Source: Calonectria ilicicola
Lineage: Eukaryota; Ascomycota; Sordariomycetes; Hypocreales; Nectriaceae
Direction: 5' to 3'
Assembly: GCA_020809705.1 (NCBI GenBank)
Contig: CP085827.1
Span: 6,324,001 to 6,388,000 of the forward strand
DNA length: 64,000 nucleotides
A program made the translations under genes and the position numbers. Below are positions 22,977-34,416 of the stretch, piece after piece. Position 1 is the first letter of the stretch. Each line of letters begins with the position of its first letter. The notes beneath the pieces were generated by a model. It was not told where the DNA came from. It searched no databases and was given only the letters and a program-made list of their open reading frames with translations.

Positions 22977-24262
22977 TGTGACGTGTTGGGTTAATCACAC
23001 TTTTTCAAATGGAAAATAGTTATTTCGCTTGATGCTCTTGTTTGAATTCTTTTTTGATCGAATTCTAACCCTTCATATAGTCTCATCAAGACGAAGAATG
23101 ATACTCTCGTGCTTTCTTCAGTGAGTGGAGAAGAGGTTCTTGGTGAGAACAAGTCATGAGAACTCGGCAAATTTACGACGATTGGGGATTTTAGCGAAAA
23201 ATAGCCATTTATTGTTGTTTCGCTCGCATTCAACAACAGCGTTCGCATCGTGTAGATTCCAGATCATCAGTACCCGCATCGGTTACGTAGCAATCCAATC
23301 AAGTATGTGCCCGCATTGGCACTAAAGCAGAAGCGATTCAGCAGGTCTTGAGAAATGTCACTTTTAATTTTTAGCGTCGTTTCAAGGATAACCTGACCGA
23401 CAGTTTTGGGGGACGCGTAAATTTCCGTTTCTGTCCAACCCCCATGACCATGCATTCCTCGCTCTCGCTCTGCCATCGGGCCGACACTTCAGAAACACGT
23501 CCCAAAGTCGATCGATAATTTTCGTAAAACATGGTTAATTTAAGCCGAGCGCCCAGCTGATTGATAGAAGTTGGTCAATCACCTTAAAAGTTTCTGTCCC
23601 AATGTTTGTCCTAGGAAGGAGCAATTAGCAGCCGCAGCCTTTGTGCCACGGCTGTGGATTGCACAAAATCGTACCTTTGGTGAGATTTTCGATTTTCATA
23701 ACGAATGACAGGACCCACTCGAACCATTCATTCATAAATACTCAGTTCTTCATATTTTTAAGTTTGTCCCCTTCAGATTGACTCTCATTCAAATTTGAGC
23801 CTATCACGGCGAACCTATCATTGAGAATACTTGTCTTGAACATTATTGCACGCCACTCTCTTGAGATGGTCAATTAGCCCAACAAAAAGGCCATCGCATC
23901 TTCTTCTCCACGACCGTCAAAACATGGGTTTCTTAACTACATCAATCTGAGCCTTAAACTCATTGCCTAGATACATGGGCTAGTTATTTCCCATATAACT
24001 GTAGAGCCTTTCAAAATGGCAATGATTCCGAGCTCTAAAATCTGAGTTGATCAATCCCATGGCCCTCGGTGGAGTCAAAGTCTGTTTAGCTTGCGCGCTG
24101 AGGCAAGTCTGCCGAAGGATTTGCCGCAAGGGTTGTGAAGCTCCACTTCTTATCACGATATAACTCACTGCCTTGAATATTTTCACTCTTCATAAACCAG
24201 CAAGGTGAATTAATACTAAAAGCAATCGCGCGACACAACACCCGGCAAGAATCGTCTTCACC
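22977..24262. other. divergent promoter region, SDR / SurE
   Basis: 1.3 kb without a recognisable gene between two divergently oriented genes. Only short random frames and no clear repeat were seen. Confidence 0.55.
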
Positions 24263-25161
24263 ATGCATATCCTCGTTGTCAACGACGATGGTCCACCATC
24301 TCCAGCATCGCCATATATCCAGGATCTCATCTCCGAACTGGAGCAAGCGGGTCATGTTGTCTCTGTGGTGCTGCCTGATATTCAGCGGTCATGGATCGGT
24401 AAAGCGCACATGATTACCGAGACAGTCCAATGCGAGATGTCCAGCGAGCCAAAGCAAAATGGCTGGGTACTTGTAAGCAGTACACCCGCAGCCTGTGTGC
24501 AGATAGGTTTGCATCACTTCTTCAAGGAACGAGGCCAAGTAGACTTGGTTATCAGTGGGCCAAATTTCGGCCGGAATATTACCAGCGTATATGCATTGTC
24601 TTCTGGAACGCTGGGCGGTGCCCTAGAGGCTGCTTTGTGCGGCCACCGTGCTATTGCGCTGAGTTTTAGCAAGTCATCAAATCTTGACTCAAGCGCCATT
24701 GCAGCCACGACCCGTCACAGTATCAAAATTATCGAAGAACTTGTAAAGAAATGGCCAGCTCAACCGGGCATAGACCTTTTCAGCATCAATATGCCATTGA
24801 CGGAGGATATCGCAAGTCGTGAAGTGGTTTTTACCTCCATTTTCCAGAATAACTGGGCAGGAGTCAGTCCATTTGTCGAAACTGACACAAACTCACAAGT
24901 TTTGACGAATGGAGTGTCTGAGGATAAAACTTCTTCCAAACGTTTCTTCCGGTGGATGCCACAACTTGATCGTGTGGACGACAGTAAGACCGAAGCAGTT
25001 CAAGGAGAGGATGCGTGGGCTGCTGTTCAAGGGCACACAAGGTACAATCACATCAGAAGAATAAAGAATGACAAACTGACAACGCGTATAGTATCACTCC
25101 TCTAAGTGCCAACTATCTATCAGCAGTTTCCTCATTGAGTCGCGACAACTTCAATTTCTGA
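24263..25161 (+). CDS. SurE-like phosphatase / 5'(3')-nucleotidase
   Basis: Metal-dependent phosphatase of the SurE family. Exons 24263-25041 and 25092-25161 give 282 residues; the second exon adds the conserved tail ITPLSANYL, without which the protein would end abnormally. Hallmarks: MHILVVNDDGPPSPAS, where Asn-Asp-Asp bind the metal, PDIQRSWIGKA (conserved Ser), LVSSTPAACVQIGL, LVISGPNFGRNITSVYALSSG (metal-binding Asn and substrate Ser), GTLGGALEAAL and FSINMPL. It lacks the C-terminal tubulin-tyrosine-ligase domain present in yeast Pby1-type fusions, so it is the stand-alone form. Cytosolic by lack of signal peptide. Physiological substrate unknown. Confidence 0.9.
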
Positions 25162-25552
25162 GGGCGAAGCGAGAATTTGTGGTGCTATATGGAAGCGAGA
25201 GGGGAACACATGGCATTCCAAAACAGAATTAAACCGAAGCCTAGTAACCAATCATAATCTCTGCTGCATCAAATACACATTTTCATATTCTCACGAAGCA
25301 GGCGCTTCCAGCCAAGAGTTGATATGCGTAAACTAGGGCAGCAGTATTCGGAATTCCTTAGGCAATGCTGTGTGGCGCGTTGGTGGCTAAGTCTTGCAGC
25401 TCCTGAGGCAGCATGAGCATGCTGCGCGGGTCGGCGAGAAAGATCGGGGAGACTCTGCAGCTGATAGCGGGTGTCCAGACCAACACGATCAAAAGGAAAC
25501 GCGCGGCAACTCTCCTGGTGAATTCCCCGCATCTCTCTCGCGTGCCTCTGTC
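25162..25552. other. spacer before the RBR gene
   Basis: No separate gene. The plus strand is open from 25394 into the RBR gene but the residues before 25553 are low-complexity and do not resemble the family; it is probably leader sequence. Confidence 0.5.
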
Positions 25553-26920
25553 ATGGATTTCGAAGCAATGGATGAACCCTCGATGCGGTTGGTGATCGGG
25601 CTACAGCTAGAGGAACTAGAGACAATAACTTCCTCGGCCAAGGGTAAACACCGCGCGGATGAGATGCCCGACAACTTCGCCGCCATAGCGTCGTACAAAT
25701 CCGAACTCGAGTAAATTCAGACGTTCCTCGCAGACAAGGCCATGTCACAGAGCATATCAAATGCAGTTGATGCCGACCAAGAGGTGCTTCAGCATGAACA
25801 AGTCCTCGAGACACGAGCGATCCGCGACCGCCAAATGGCATTAAACCTCCACGCCGGCCGTCAGTCAACCTACGCGGAGCAGGGCGAACAAGAAAAAGCG
25901 CTGGAAAGCCTCGACACTCTCTATGCAAAAGCCTTAACCAAGGATGTTGTTGATCTAACCAACGATTCTGACTCGACAGATTCGACCGGTCAACCCGAGT
26001 CATCTTCTTGGGCTGCAAGCCGCAAACGAAAGGCGTCCGTACAAATGATGAACTGCGCCAGCTGCACTGAACTACACCCAGAAACCGACATCTCCCGTTT
26101 TCCTTGTTCTCACGAATACTGCCGCCACTGTCTTGCGACGCTAGTCTCGTCTTCTCTTAGTGATGAATCATTATTCCCACCCAGGTGCTGCCGCCAAGAA
26201 ATCCCCATCGAAGACAACAAGTCGTTACTCTCGGCGAAACTCCTAGGCGAGTTTCGGGCCAAAAAGCTCGAGTTTGAAACACCGAATAGGACCTACTGCC
26301 ATGTACCAACTTGCTCCACTTTCATCCCAACCCAGTTCATCACCGGCGATACGGGTCGTTGCGTGCGCTGCAATTTAGCAACGTGTACCATCTGCAAAGG
26401 GGTTTCACACACAGGCGACTGTCCGGAGGATCATGCAATGCAAGAGGTGGTTCGCTTGGCTGGCGAAAACGGGTGGCAGCGTTGTAATTCCTGCCAAAGA
26501 ATTGTCGAACTTGACCATGGATGCAACCACATGAGTAAGTTTTATTCTGTCCACTCAAGAATCCAAGTTTAATTCCATGTAGCTTGCCTTTGCGGTGCTG
26601 AATTTTGCTACGTGTGCGGCTGCGAGTGGAAAATCTGCCAATGTGCACAGTGGGACGAAGGCCGACTCCTTGCCAGAGCAAATGTCAATGTCGACAGACA
26701 GGCTGACGGCCGCCAGATCGAAGGCGAAAGAAGAACCCAACTGCTAGAGGAGGAAATGCGCCATCTGGCGGAGAACCATGACTGCACTCATCAATCGTGG
26801 GGAAGGTTAAGAGGTGCTCACAATTGTGATCACTGCCACGATCGCCTTCCCAACTTCATTTTCACGTGCAGGCAATGCCGCATACTAGCGTGCGGACGTT
26901 GCAGGTTCAATCGTGTATAG
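25553..26920 (+). pseudogene. RBR (RING-IBR-RING) E3 ubiquitin ligase interrupted by an in-frame TAA
   Basis: Would transfer ubiquitin from an E2 to a target through a catalytic Cys. Coding exons are 25553-26534 and 26583-26920. The N-terminus MDFEAMDEPSMRLVIGLQLE through SYKSELE is followed by TAA at 25712-25714, after which the same frame continues with IQTFLADKAMSQSI, matching the normal family linker. RING1 is CASCTELHPETDISRFPCSH..CRHC, the IBR has YCHVPTCSTF..CVRCNLATCTICKG, and RING2 is WQRCNSCQRIVELDHGCNHM spliced to TCLCGAEFCYVC, with the catalytic Cys in HMTC. A 23-base intron would be needed to remove the stop, too short to be real. Translation could instead begin at the ATG at 25742, keeping every zinc module. 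Read as a recent nonsense allele or a shortened functional protein. Confidence 0.75.
25712..25714 (+). other. in-frame TAA inside the RBR coding frame
   Basis: GAG-TAA-ATT-CAG within a frame open on both sides. TAA is one C-to-T step from CAA (Gln), in a CpA context, the dinucleotide targeted by repeat-induced point mutation. Confidence 0.7.
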
Positions 26921-27199
26921 GTCTATTTGAAACGAAGTGTAGGCGATTCTGGGGTGAGGCTAAGTAGGTTCACCATAGAACTAGCAGTATGTGGAAAGGT
27001 GTCTGAAGGAGCTCAGTACGCATCGACTGATGTTATCCATATAATACTGTTGTGTCAGGTCAAGGAATTGGAATTGATATTACTACTAGTAACGCGCACT
27101 TTGCAATCCAACACACGTGCAAGTTCATAATTCTGCATGCAGTCGCAGCAGAGCGTTGGGCCTCTCTGAGCCCCAACGGCTGATTCATTTGTCTTCAAG

Positions 27200-28000
27200 T
27201 TAAAGGTCCTTCCTTAGACTCGCGCCCTGCGTCATTTTGGAGTGTCGCTTCTTCTCTTCTTCGTTTGGTTCACGCCACCACTCATCAGCCTTTTGCTTGG
27301 GGAACCCTTTCTTCTCCCATTCCAAAATCTCTTTCGTGGTAATCTGGTGCAAAGGGATACCGAGATCCTTGGAGATGTGGTCCTTAATGTAAGGTTGGGT
27401 GGTGGTCGGGTGAACATCATCTGGGCGCTTGCCTCCATCAAAGAACACACTGCACAGGAGGTTGTCCTCTTCCTCGGCTTTCTTGAGGGCCCGGTTCATG
27501 CCATTAATCGCTCTACTCTTGCTGTATGCCTGGGGTTTCATCCACCTGTCCACCTTTTCCCAGTCGAGTTGATAGCCTGCTGAATCATAGGTAGGAGACC
27601 CGTTGGGCCCTTTCTTATGGCAGACATACAAGTCATGAAACATATGTGTGGGGTCCGCCAAAGCATTCTTAGCATACGAGCTGTCATCACCTCTCGAGGT
27701 GCGTTTGGGTTTCTTGGGCTGCGGGATGTGGAAGCGGCTTTTGAACTCCTCATCAACCTCGTTATATGAGAGCCGCGGGCGATTGACGCGTCCTGGAGTT
27801 GGGCGCTGGTCGCGCAGCTGAGTGCGGTCATAGTCAAACTCCAAATCTGGAGTCCTTAAGCGCGGCTTTGGTTCATCTTGCGGTTCATCGGCTGGTTCCT
27901 TACCAGACGCCTTCTTTGCTCTTTTCTGCTGCCTGGGAGACGTCTTGGCTGATTCAGCCGCCTCTAACGGTCTCTTGCGACGTGATGACTTGGGAGGCAT
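27200..28000 (-). CDS. basic nuclear-type protein of unknown function
   Basis: Single exon, 266 residues, from MPPKSSRRKRPLEAAESAK (ATG at 28000) to the end GASLRKDL. A further in-frame ATG ten codons upstream is possible but the residues are atypical. The first 80 residues are Lys/Arg/Pro-rich with clusters KSSRRKRP and KRAKKASGK that look like nuclear localisation signals. The second half is more ordered, with THMFHDLYVCHKKGPNGSPT, a repeated Trp-rich pattern (DWEKVDRWMK, EWEKKGFPKQKADEWWREP) and DHISKDLGIPLHQITTKE. No catalytic motif recognised. It is convergent with the RBR gene and divergent from nothing close. Confidence 0.65.
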   Translation of the reverse strand: MPPKSSRRKRPLEAAESAKTSPRQQKRAKKASGKEPADEPQDEPKPRLRTPDLEFDYDRTQLRDQRPTPGRVNRPRLSYNEVDEEFKSRFHIPQPKKPKRTSRGDDSSYAKNALADPTHMFHDLYVCHKKGPNGSPTYDSAGYQLDWEKVDRWMKPQAYSKSRAINGMNRALKKAEEEDNLLCSVFFDGGKRPDDVHPTTTQPYIKDHISKDLGIPLHQITTKEILEWEKKGFPKQKADEWWREPNEEEKKRHSKMTQGASLRKDL

Positions 28001-28495
28001 CGCGAAAATACAGGTCCTATTAATTTTCAACAGGGCGCATCATCTGGCGTTGTCAATTTTGACAGCGATTGATCCGTCATAGAAGACCCTTGGCGTCATT
28101 TTGGCGTCACTCAGCGCGGTTTGAGGGCAATAATTGGGTAAAAGAGTACAGGGTGGGTCATTGAGAGTTTGCAATGTCCCCTTCGAGAGATTATGCCCCT
28201 GGAACATTAATGGTGGGCAGGAATAAATAAATAAATAGTAAATCAATTATTTAAGTTATTTTACTTCTTATTTCATTAAAAAGGTAGTAAATGAATGATG
28301 GGTACGAGACGATGGTACAGTCTTTCAAGGATTTCGTTGTAATTATGCTTGACGTCACTCAGTAGTGGCACCTCCGATCGAGAGCAACAGTAGCTTCCAA
28401 ATTGTTCTCATAACTCATTATGTGTACATATTTTTACATTTTGTAATTTTACTATTATCTGTTCCAGTGCTTGCATTATCTCTCCCGCAACCAAA
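28001..28495. other. spacer
   Basis: Promoter of the basic protein and 3' end of the next minus-strand gene. GGCGTCA occurs twice in 28082-28105 (ttGGCGTCAttttGGCGTCAc). No gene seen. Confidence 0.55.
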
Positions 28496-30830
28496 TCATG
28501 CAACACCAAACCTGGCATCCACTCCCAGCGCCTCACGGGTCAGCTCCCACTCCTGAAGCAAAGACTCGATTCTATAGCCCGTCACAATCCCTAAATTGTC
28601 TTCAATTTCCGTAAGCATTTGCACCAAGAGCCTTCTATCGGTTAGGTTGGTGCAACACCTGCCGGCCACAAATAAGGGCTGGATTGCCCGGAGCTTGACG
28701 GCGTCGCAAGGTGTACCGCGAACGATGGAGATGACTTCAGATGCATGGAACTGCAGCTTTTGTTCAATGTCGCGAAATACTCGGAGCAGATCAAAAGAGT
28801 TGCCTCTTTGGCCTGATGATACACCTGGAAGCAGATCCGAAGGGCGATGTATGAGCAAGAGCATGCGTGCCATGTGATAAAACATCATTGTGACAGAGCA
28901 CAGATCATTGCTGAACCAAATCTCTCGACTGAACAAACCAGAGGATGTGTCTTGATCACACTGGCCAGTTACAAAGGTGCCGTCCGCGTGGAACGAAGGC
29001 GACAACATCCTGAACCAGATGTCAAACTGGTTCTCGAGCGACTCAAAGACCTCCTTGCCATGGCCCACCAGACTCGGCTCTGGTTGTGCCAGGATTGAAT
29101 CCCATTCAGACAGAGGAGCTAAATAATCGACCAGTTTACACAACAGCCGTATGAGGCTATGTGCCAAAATCTTGTCCCTTGCGTGCTCTGGAGTAGCTGA
29201 CAGGCTATTCGGTGAGCTATTAGTGGTAAGACTTCCGTCGTCCTCAATATTAAGCCCCACGTTTCGCCAAAGATAGATATTCTCGGTGTCGATTCGTGTT
29301 CGGCGATGCGAGACAACTACCACAGTTAGTTGAGCGAAAACAAAATGATATGCAAGTTAATTTATACGAACAAGATTCCTCGAGATCATTGACGACAAAG
29401 TTCCAAAAGCTTGCCTTGACCTGCATAACGTCCTTGGTGAAAGGGTATACTTCTTCAAATATGGGATTCGGCCGGAGAAGATTTCCGTCATCCACAAGCT
29501 CAATCAGTCTCCAAAACCCAGTCAAGTGGCCGGACCATGCATCTCGGTTGGCGCTGAGCTGTTCATACTGAATGAGAATGCATGTCCCGAGCAACCTCAC
29601 TATAGGATCCTCTCCATCTGCGCGAACCATGAGGTTACCTTGCGACAATGATAACTCGGGAGAAGCATGATTCTGTGCAGAGTCCCTTGGGGTTATTGAC
29701 TTCATGAGAGTTTGTATTGCTAGTTCATAGTACTTGGCGCCGTACCACATCAAACCAAATGGTCCCTGAGCAAGCTTGGCCGCAATGCGTTCCTGCGTCT
29801 TGCCACGAAGAATCCCCGACATTGGATCCTTCATCTGTCCTAATTGCTTCGCGGCAACTGCACAAGCTGCGTATCGCAGAATTTGGTGTTCGCGGGCCAA
29901 GGTCAAAACTTCGCGGCTAAAGACTTCATACCGATAGAGTAGGTCCATCCTAGATACCTAGTCAGCCTCCTACATAACTCTGAATCCTAGACCATGGCTA
30001 CCAAGGAGCTATGCATTCTGAATAATGCCTAAGAAGAAATAGTTCCTCTTGCGTGTCTTTGAGTGGGTTTATAGTTTCGGTTGTCGAATCAAAGCTGTTT
30101 ATTGGAGCGTCACTCTCCACTGGTCTAAGATCTCCATGATTCAGCACGTTAGTAGACGCGCGCCGGCTGCAATTAAGGTTACTTACTTAGAACTGAAGAG
30201 TTGCCAGCATGACTAAACAGGTCGTGGGGTTCGCCATTGCCCAGAATGGATTGGTCGACAAGTGGACTCGTGGAATTGGCTTGCTCTGGCGTGCCATGAT
30301 GTGAACCTGGATGGGTAAATGGTGGGCTGCTTATGCTATGAGCAATCAACGGCGGTGCAATGATGCTTCCTTCAGGTATGCCGGGCGTTTCTGGGGTGTC
30401 TTGGGATGGATTACTGTCGCCTATTCTATCATGATGAATAATAGAAGCTGCAAGTGTCAGCGCCGCGTCGATCGTTCGACATGACAGGTTTACTTACGGT
30501 CCCGGGAGCCACCCAGTGAGGTAATGTCTGCCTCTGCAACACCAACAGTCTCTCCCTCAGGGTCATCATCCTCCTGTGGGGCATGATCCGAGGTGCTACT
30601 ACTGGCCGGGCAGGAATATCGCTTAAAGAGAGAGTCCTGCAATCGACATGTGCGATTGCCTTTTCGACATTGGCCACACTTTGGCTTCTGCTCGTCGCAT
30701 TTAATCTTGCGACGGCGACATTCCGGACTGCGCAATGCCTGTTTAATTCGACGCAAGGCAATATTAGGTCCATGTCGACTCACCAGCCGGTTCTTGACCG
30801 TTTCAGCCTCCGCAGCCGTCCTGTTTGCAT
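28496..30830 (-). CDS. Zn2Cys6 transcription factor with fungal-specific regulatory domain
   Basis: Nuclear DNA-binding regulator. The zinc cluster is split: exon 1 (30830-30784) encodes MQTGRLRRLKRSRTG plus two bases of a Cys codon, and exon 2 begins at 30727, giving RTGCPECRRRKIKCDEQ then KPKCGQCRKGNRTC, a complete C-x2-C-x6-C-x5-C-x2-C-x6-C. If exon 2 were read alone the first Cys would be lost, which is why the upstream start is chosen. A Ser/Pro/His-rich linker over two further exons leads to RHYSECIAPWMDLLYRYEVF, a motif of the Fungal_trans_2 type regulatory domain, and a long C-terminal exon down to 28496. At least five introns; the donor near 29371 (GTTCGT) is the weakest call. Target genes unknown. 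Confidence 0.82.
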
Positions 30831-32817
30831 TGTGTATCAGTCAATCGGCAACGCGACAGCATCTGCAGAATCATGTACACATTCCGAAGCCAGGATAAAT
30901 TGCCGGTTTGGTACAGTCACGCGAGATCCGACGAGCAGGAGAGGACGAACCCCGCAACCATGCGACTTGTCCTGCCCTGGTTTAGGGCCGTCCGCATAAA
31001 TTTCCTATTCCGGCTAGAGAAAAGAGGTTGTGCTCCACGATCAAGGGGCAACGACACGTCCCAGACCCGAAAATTATGAAATTCTCGCACCGAGGTGCAA
31101 TGAAATGTAATGTTTGAGTAGCAACTAAAATGCGCTGCCCAACGTGGAGAGGACCGTTTTGTCCAGGTTACCGTTCAATCCTGATTTGTATGAGCGTGTG
31201 GGGTAGTTATGCACGTCATGCTTGCTGAGCAACGGCTTGGCAATATGCACATGGGTTTGCGTCAGGCTCGATTTGGTAGTCTTCCAGAATTCCGTTCGAC
31301 TGCTTCAATACCTTGTCGCGGCATGGACCAAGTCTGTCTATTGCAATCCCAGTTAGACGAGCGTATACACTCCCAGATTATGTCAAAACCAATCATGCTA
31401 CTATCCTGTGAATCGAGACGCCTTCCGTCGCCCACCAGATGTCGTTATCTCATTGCCACGGTGATGGGTTTATTCACTTTACTCGTGTATTTCCTTTATG
31501 CTTTCGTGAAAATAATTTCCTGCGCAGGCATGGTCTTGCTCTGATGTTTTGCCCCATTCAGACCGTCTCAAATTCCCTAATCCGCTACCTTACTCCACTG
31601 CAGTGCGGCTAAATGCAGTGATTATTGGCAGATTCTCTACCCACAGAGGTGCGCATAAGCGATCACAATAATTGCATGGTGTGTAGTTTTATGTTTGGGC
31701 CAGACCACAATATCTTTCAAGGTGACTTTTTTAATCACACCTTGCTTCCTGTGAGATGCTATTAAAAGAAGTGAAAGGCAGCTATGGCCATTTAAGAGGG
31801 TGTGTGCACCAGCGGTGCGTGAATCACTTGAATACTTGCAAATTAAGAGAGAGGCTTCAGATCTATGTCTCAGGTGCCAAGAAAGTATTCTATTAAAACT
31901 ACATCTACCCAAATAGGTATTGATACTATCTATTTCTCAGAAAGTGTGGTATGATTCCAACCTTAGACCCTTGATTTGAAGTCACTTCTACCGGAAGTTT
32001 ATAGAGCTGGTTGATTGGGTCATTCTTGGTTCAACGAGATAGTGGACAAACCCCCTTTCATGGCTGGAGCGCTAGCCATCGCTCTAGTCCTTCTGGGGCT
32101 AGCCCTTCATAAAATGCGAAATAACAGGTGACAGATTTTACTGTATTCATAGAATAAAAACCTGCCATTCGCAAACATGAAAGCTGTCAGGTTTATGATA
32201 GAAAAGGCTTGATGGTCGAGGTGACAGTATCACAGGCCGCAGTAAACAGGATTAACGAAGCACTGGTCTTGGCTGCCTGAGATTTGGCAAAAAGCACAAT
32301 TCTCCCCTGAAAATTCGATTGGGAAGGTGCGAAGAACACCAGATCCGTTTTATCCGTTTAGCTCAGTCTAGATCACATCGTTGTGACAGCTGTGGTGTTG
32401 AAGTTACCAAAAAAGGTTTGTGGTGCCTGCTTCAATTCCACTATAATCATCGAGCTCCCTGATGATTGGATTTATGCTTGTGCTAGGAGGCGCTATTAGA
32501 TTGGGCACCGGCATTTACTACCGAGCCGCGGCATCTAGTTTACCAATTGGGTTAGGCGACGACGCAGAATAACTATTTGGGCTGAGACCTGGACAGTTTA
32601 GTCTCAAACAATGACTCCTGAGTCAATTATGGCTGGTTACACGTTGGAAAGTTCCGTGACACCTTCGTAAACTGTGCCGAGAACCGAAATTCCCACACTG
32701 GCCATGTCCAGCCTACCTCCCTTATACAAGAAGTCTTGGGCCTCCATCCCTTGGTGAAATCATGATTGGGCTATTTTCGCAACATATTTTTGTTTGGTGG
32801 TATTGTATTCTGTTACC
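30831..32817. other. long intergenic region
   Basis: Two kilobases between divergent genes with no recognisable coding sequence. The longest open stretch (31209-31544 plus) lacks protein-like composition. No RNA gene or repeat was identified. Confidence 0.5.
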
Positions 32818-33954
32818 ATGCAGTTCAAGCCCTTTTCGGCACTACTCGCCTTCGCTGTAGGCACAGCTTCCGCCAACAATGGCCCTAGCCACGGCACGCT
32901 ATGTCTAACAGACATGGCAACAACGTCAATTAAGCATATTCCTACCGCGTTTTCCACGTTTACGAGCACATATACATTCAGCATCACGCATACCGTCCAA
33001 CAGACAGTCACCATCACTCCTACACCCTCAACACAAACTGGCACGACTACAGTCGTTACTACGCTCACGACCTCACTTGTTGCTGTGACAGACGTGGCTC
33101 AGGTTGTCTCCACCAACTATGCCACCACTACCATCACCGGCCCAGATGTCACGATTACCTCATCCTCTACTTACTATGTGACGAGCACCGTGGTACCATC
33201 TACAACTGCCCCGACCCCCAACAACTTCAAGCCAGTGCAGGAAACTCTCCCCAATTCCTCTGAGGAAGAGACTCAACTCGGCCTCCCCTCCAAGCGCCAC
33301 GCCATCGCCAAGTCCAACATCCGATACTGCAACCAGAAGAAATATGCCCAGAATGTGAACTGTCTTGTTGAAGCAAGCATCTTCAAGACAATCACGGTCA
33401 CAAAGACAAAGCCGGCTACTACGACTACAGCCAAGGCGTTTACCACGACAATAATGGAAACCGCTACCATCACAGGCACAGACTTTATTATTCCGGCAGA
33501 TGTCACGGTTTCCACCACCTCAGCAACTTTGGTAGTTATCGAAGTAACAACCACACCTTCGGTTACAATCACAGTCACCCCAACATCCACCTCTACCGTT
33601 ATGGCTCCCACCCAGACTATCTATGCAATGTGCCTTGGGCAAAATTACGCCGATAGCAGGAGCGGCCTGGGGTCCATCCAAGGTTATACCCCGCCAAATT
33701 ATGTTGTCGAACAGCAGATGGGGAGCATCACCAACCCTTTTGACTGCTGCCAGCAATGCGCTTCCACGACCAATTGCGTGGCTACTATATTTTATGGTAA
33801 CCAGTGCTCTCTAGAGATGAGCTTGGGCAACCGTGCTTGTACGGAGCTCACTCCTTGTACGGCATCGGTATTGCTTAATAACCAAGATAACACTCCTGAT
33901 TCAATCGTTTCCAACGGAATTGCATTCCAATGGACTTCATGGGTTGATTTCTAA
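32818..33954 (+). CDS. secreted Thr-rich protein with Cys-rich C-terminal domain
   Basis: Intronless, 378 residues. Residues 1-19 (MQFKPFSALLAFAVGTASA) form a signal peptide; the in-frame ATG eight codons earlier would bury it, so 32818 is chosen. Two long Thr/Ser/Val-rich stretches follow (about 35-130 and 195-265), likely O-glycosylated, with the tripeptide-like pattern TxTxT. Between them is a basic LPSKRHAIAKS segment that is a possible Kex2 site. The last 110 residues contain eight to nine Cys, including FDCCQQCASTTNCVATIF and QCSLEM, resembling PAN/Apple-like modules of fungal surface proteins. No GPI signal. Cell-wall association or secretion is inferred. Confidence 0.8.
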   Translation: MQFKPFSALLAFAVGTASANNGPSHGTLCLTDMATTSIKHIPTAFSTFTSTYTFSITHTVQQTVTITPTPSTQTGTTTVVTTLTTSLVAVTDVAQVVSTNYATTTITGPDVTITSSSTYYVTSTVVPSTTAPTPNNFKPVQETLPNSSEEETQLGLPSKRHAIAKSNIRYCNQKKYAQNVNCLVEASIFKTITVTKTKPATTTTAKAFTTTIMETATITGTDFIIPADVTVSTTSATLVVIEVTTTPSVTITVTPTSTSTVMAPTQTIYAMCLGQNYADSRSGLGSIQGYTPPNYVVEQQMGSITNPFDCCQQCASTTNCVATIFYGNQCSLEMSLGNRACTELTPCTASVLLNNQDNTPDSIVSNGIAFQWTSWVDF

Positions 33955-34416
33955 AGTTGAACATGAACGGAGTTATGTGTGGAACTCGCAGGGAGAGCGG
34001 CAGGGAGAGCGACAGACCACCTCAATCATACAATCAATCACATTCATATTGATTAATTAATTATCGGTGCATGGACCAAGCATTGGGTAGATAGATAATT
34101 AATAATAATACTTTACTGAGCTGTATTACAGAAAAGTTACGCTGGGCCACGTTCTTGGCCGGTGTCCGACCAAGGCCGACTCGGTGCATCTCGCCGACCA
34201 CCCCAATATTTTTGTGTTTGTAAGCAGACTCATTGGTGTAAATCTTTTGGTGGCGGGTTATTGCGGGGAACGAGTGTGTTCCGGCCGGATCAATCTCGCT
34301 GTCCGACGCGCGCTGATCAAGCACGTTGGCTATTTCATGTTTCGCGCCCTTGTCCACCCGGTTTATATTCACCATACGCATATTCATTGCTCTTTAACCT
34401 ATCAATCCTGCTGAAA
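33955..34416. other. intergenic spacer
   Basis: Contains a short tandem GGGAGAGCGGCAGGGAGAGCG near 33990 and the promoter of the next gene. No gene seen. Confidence 0.55.

Noticed and set aside
30490..30783. Start of the first Zn2Cys6 gene at MSRHGPNIAL (30783)
   Set aside because: This model lacks the first Cys of the zinc cluster; splicing from ATG 30830 restores CPEC and is in phase.
31209..31544. Possible small membrane protein gene
   Set aside because: Only the end is hydrophobic, the start context is poor and nothing resembles a known family.
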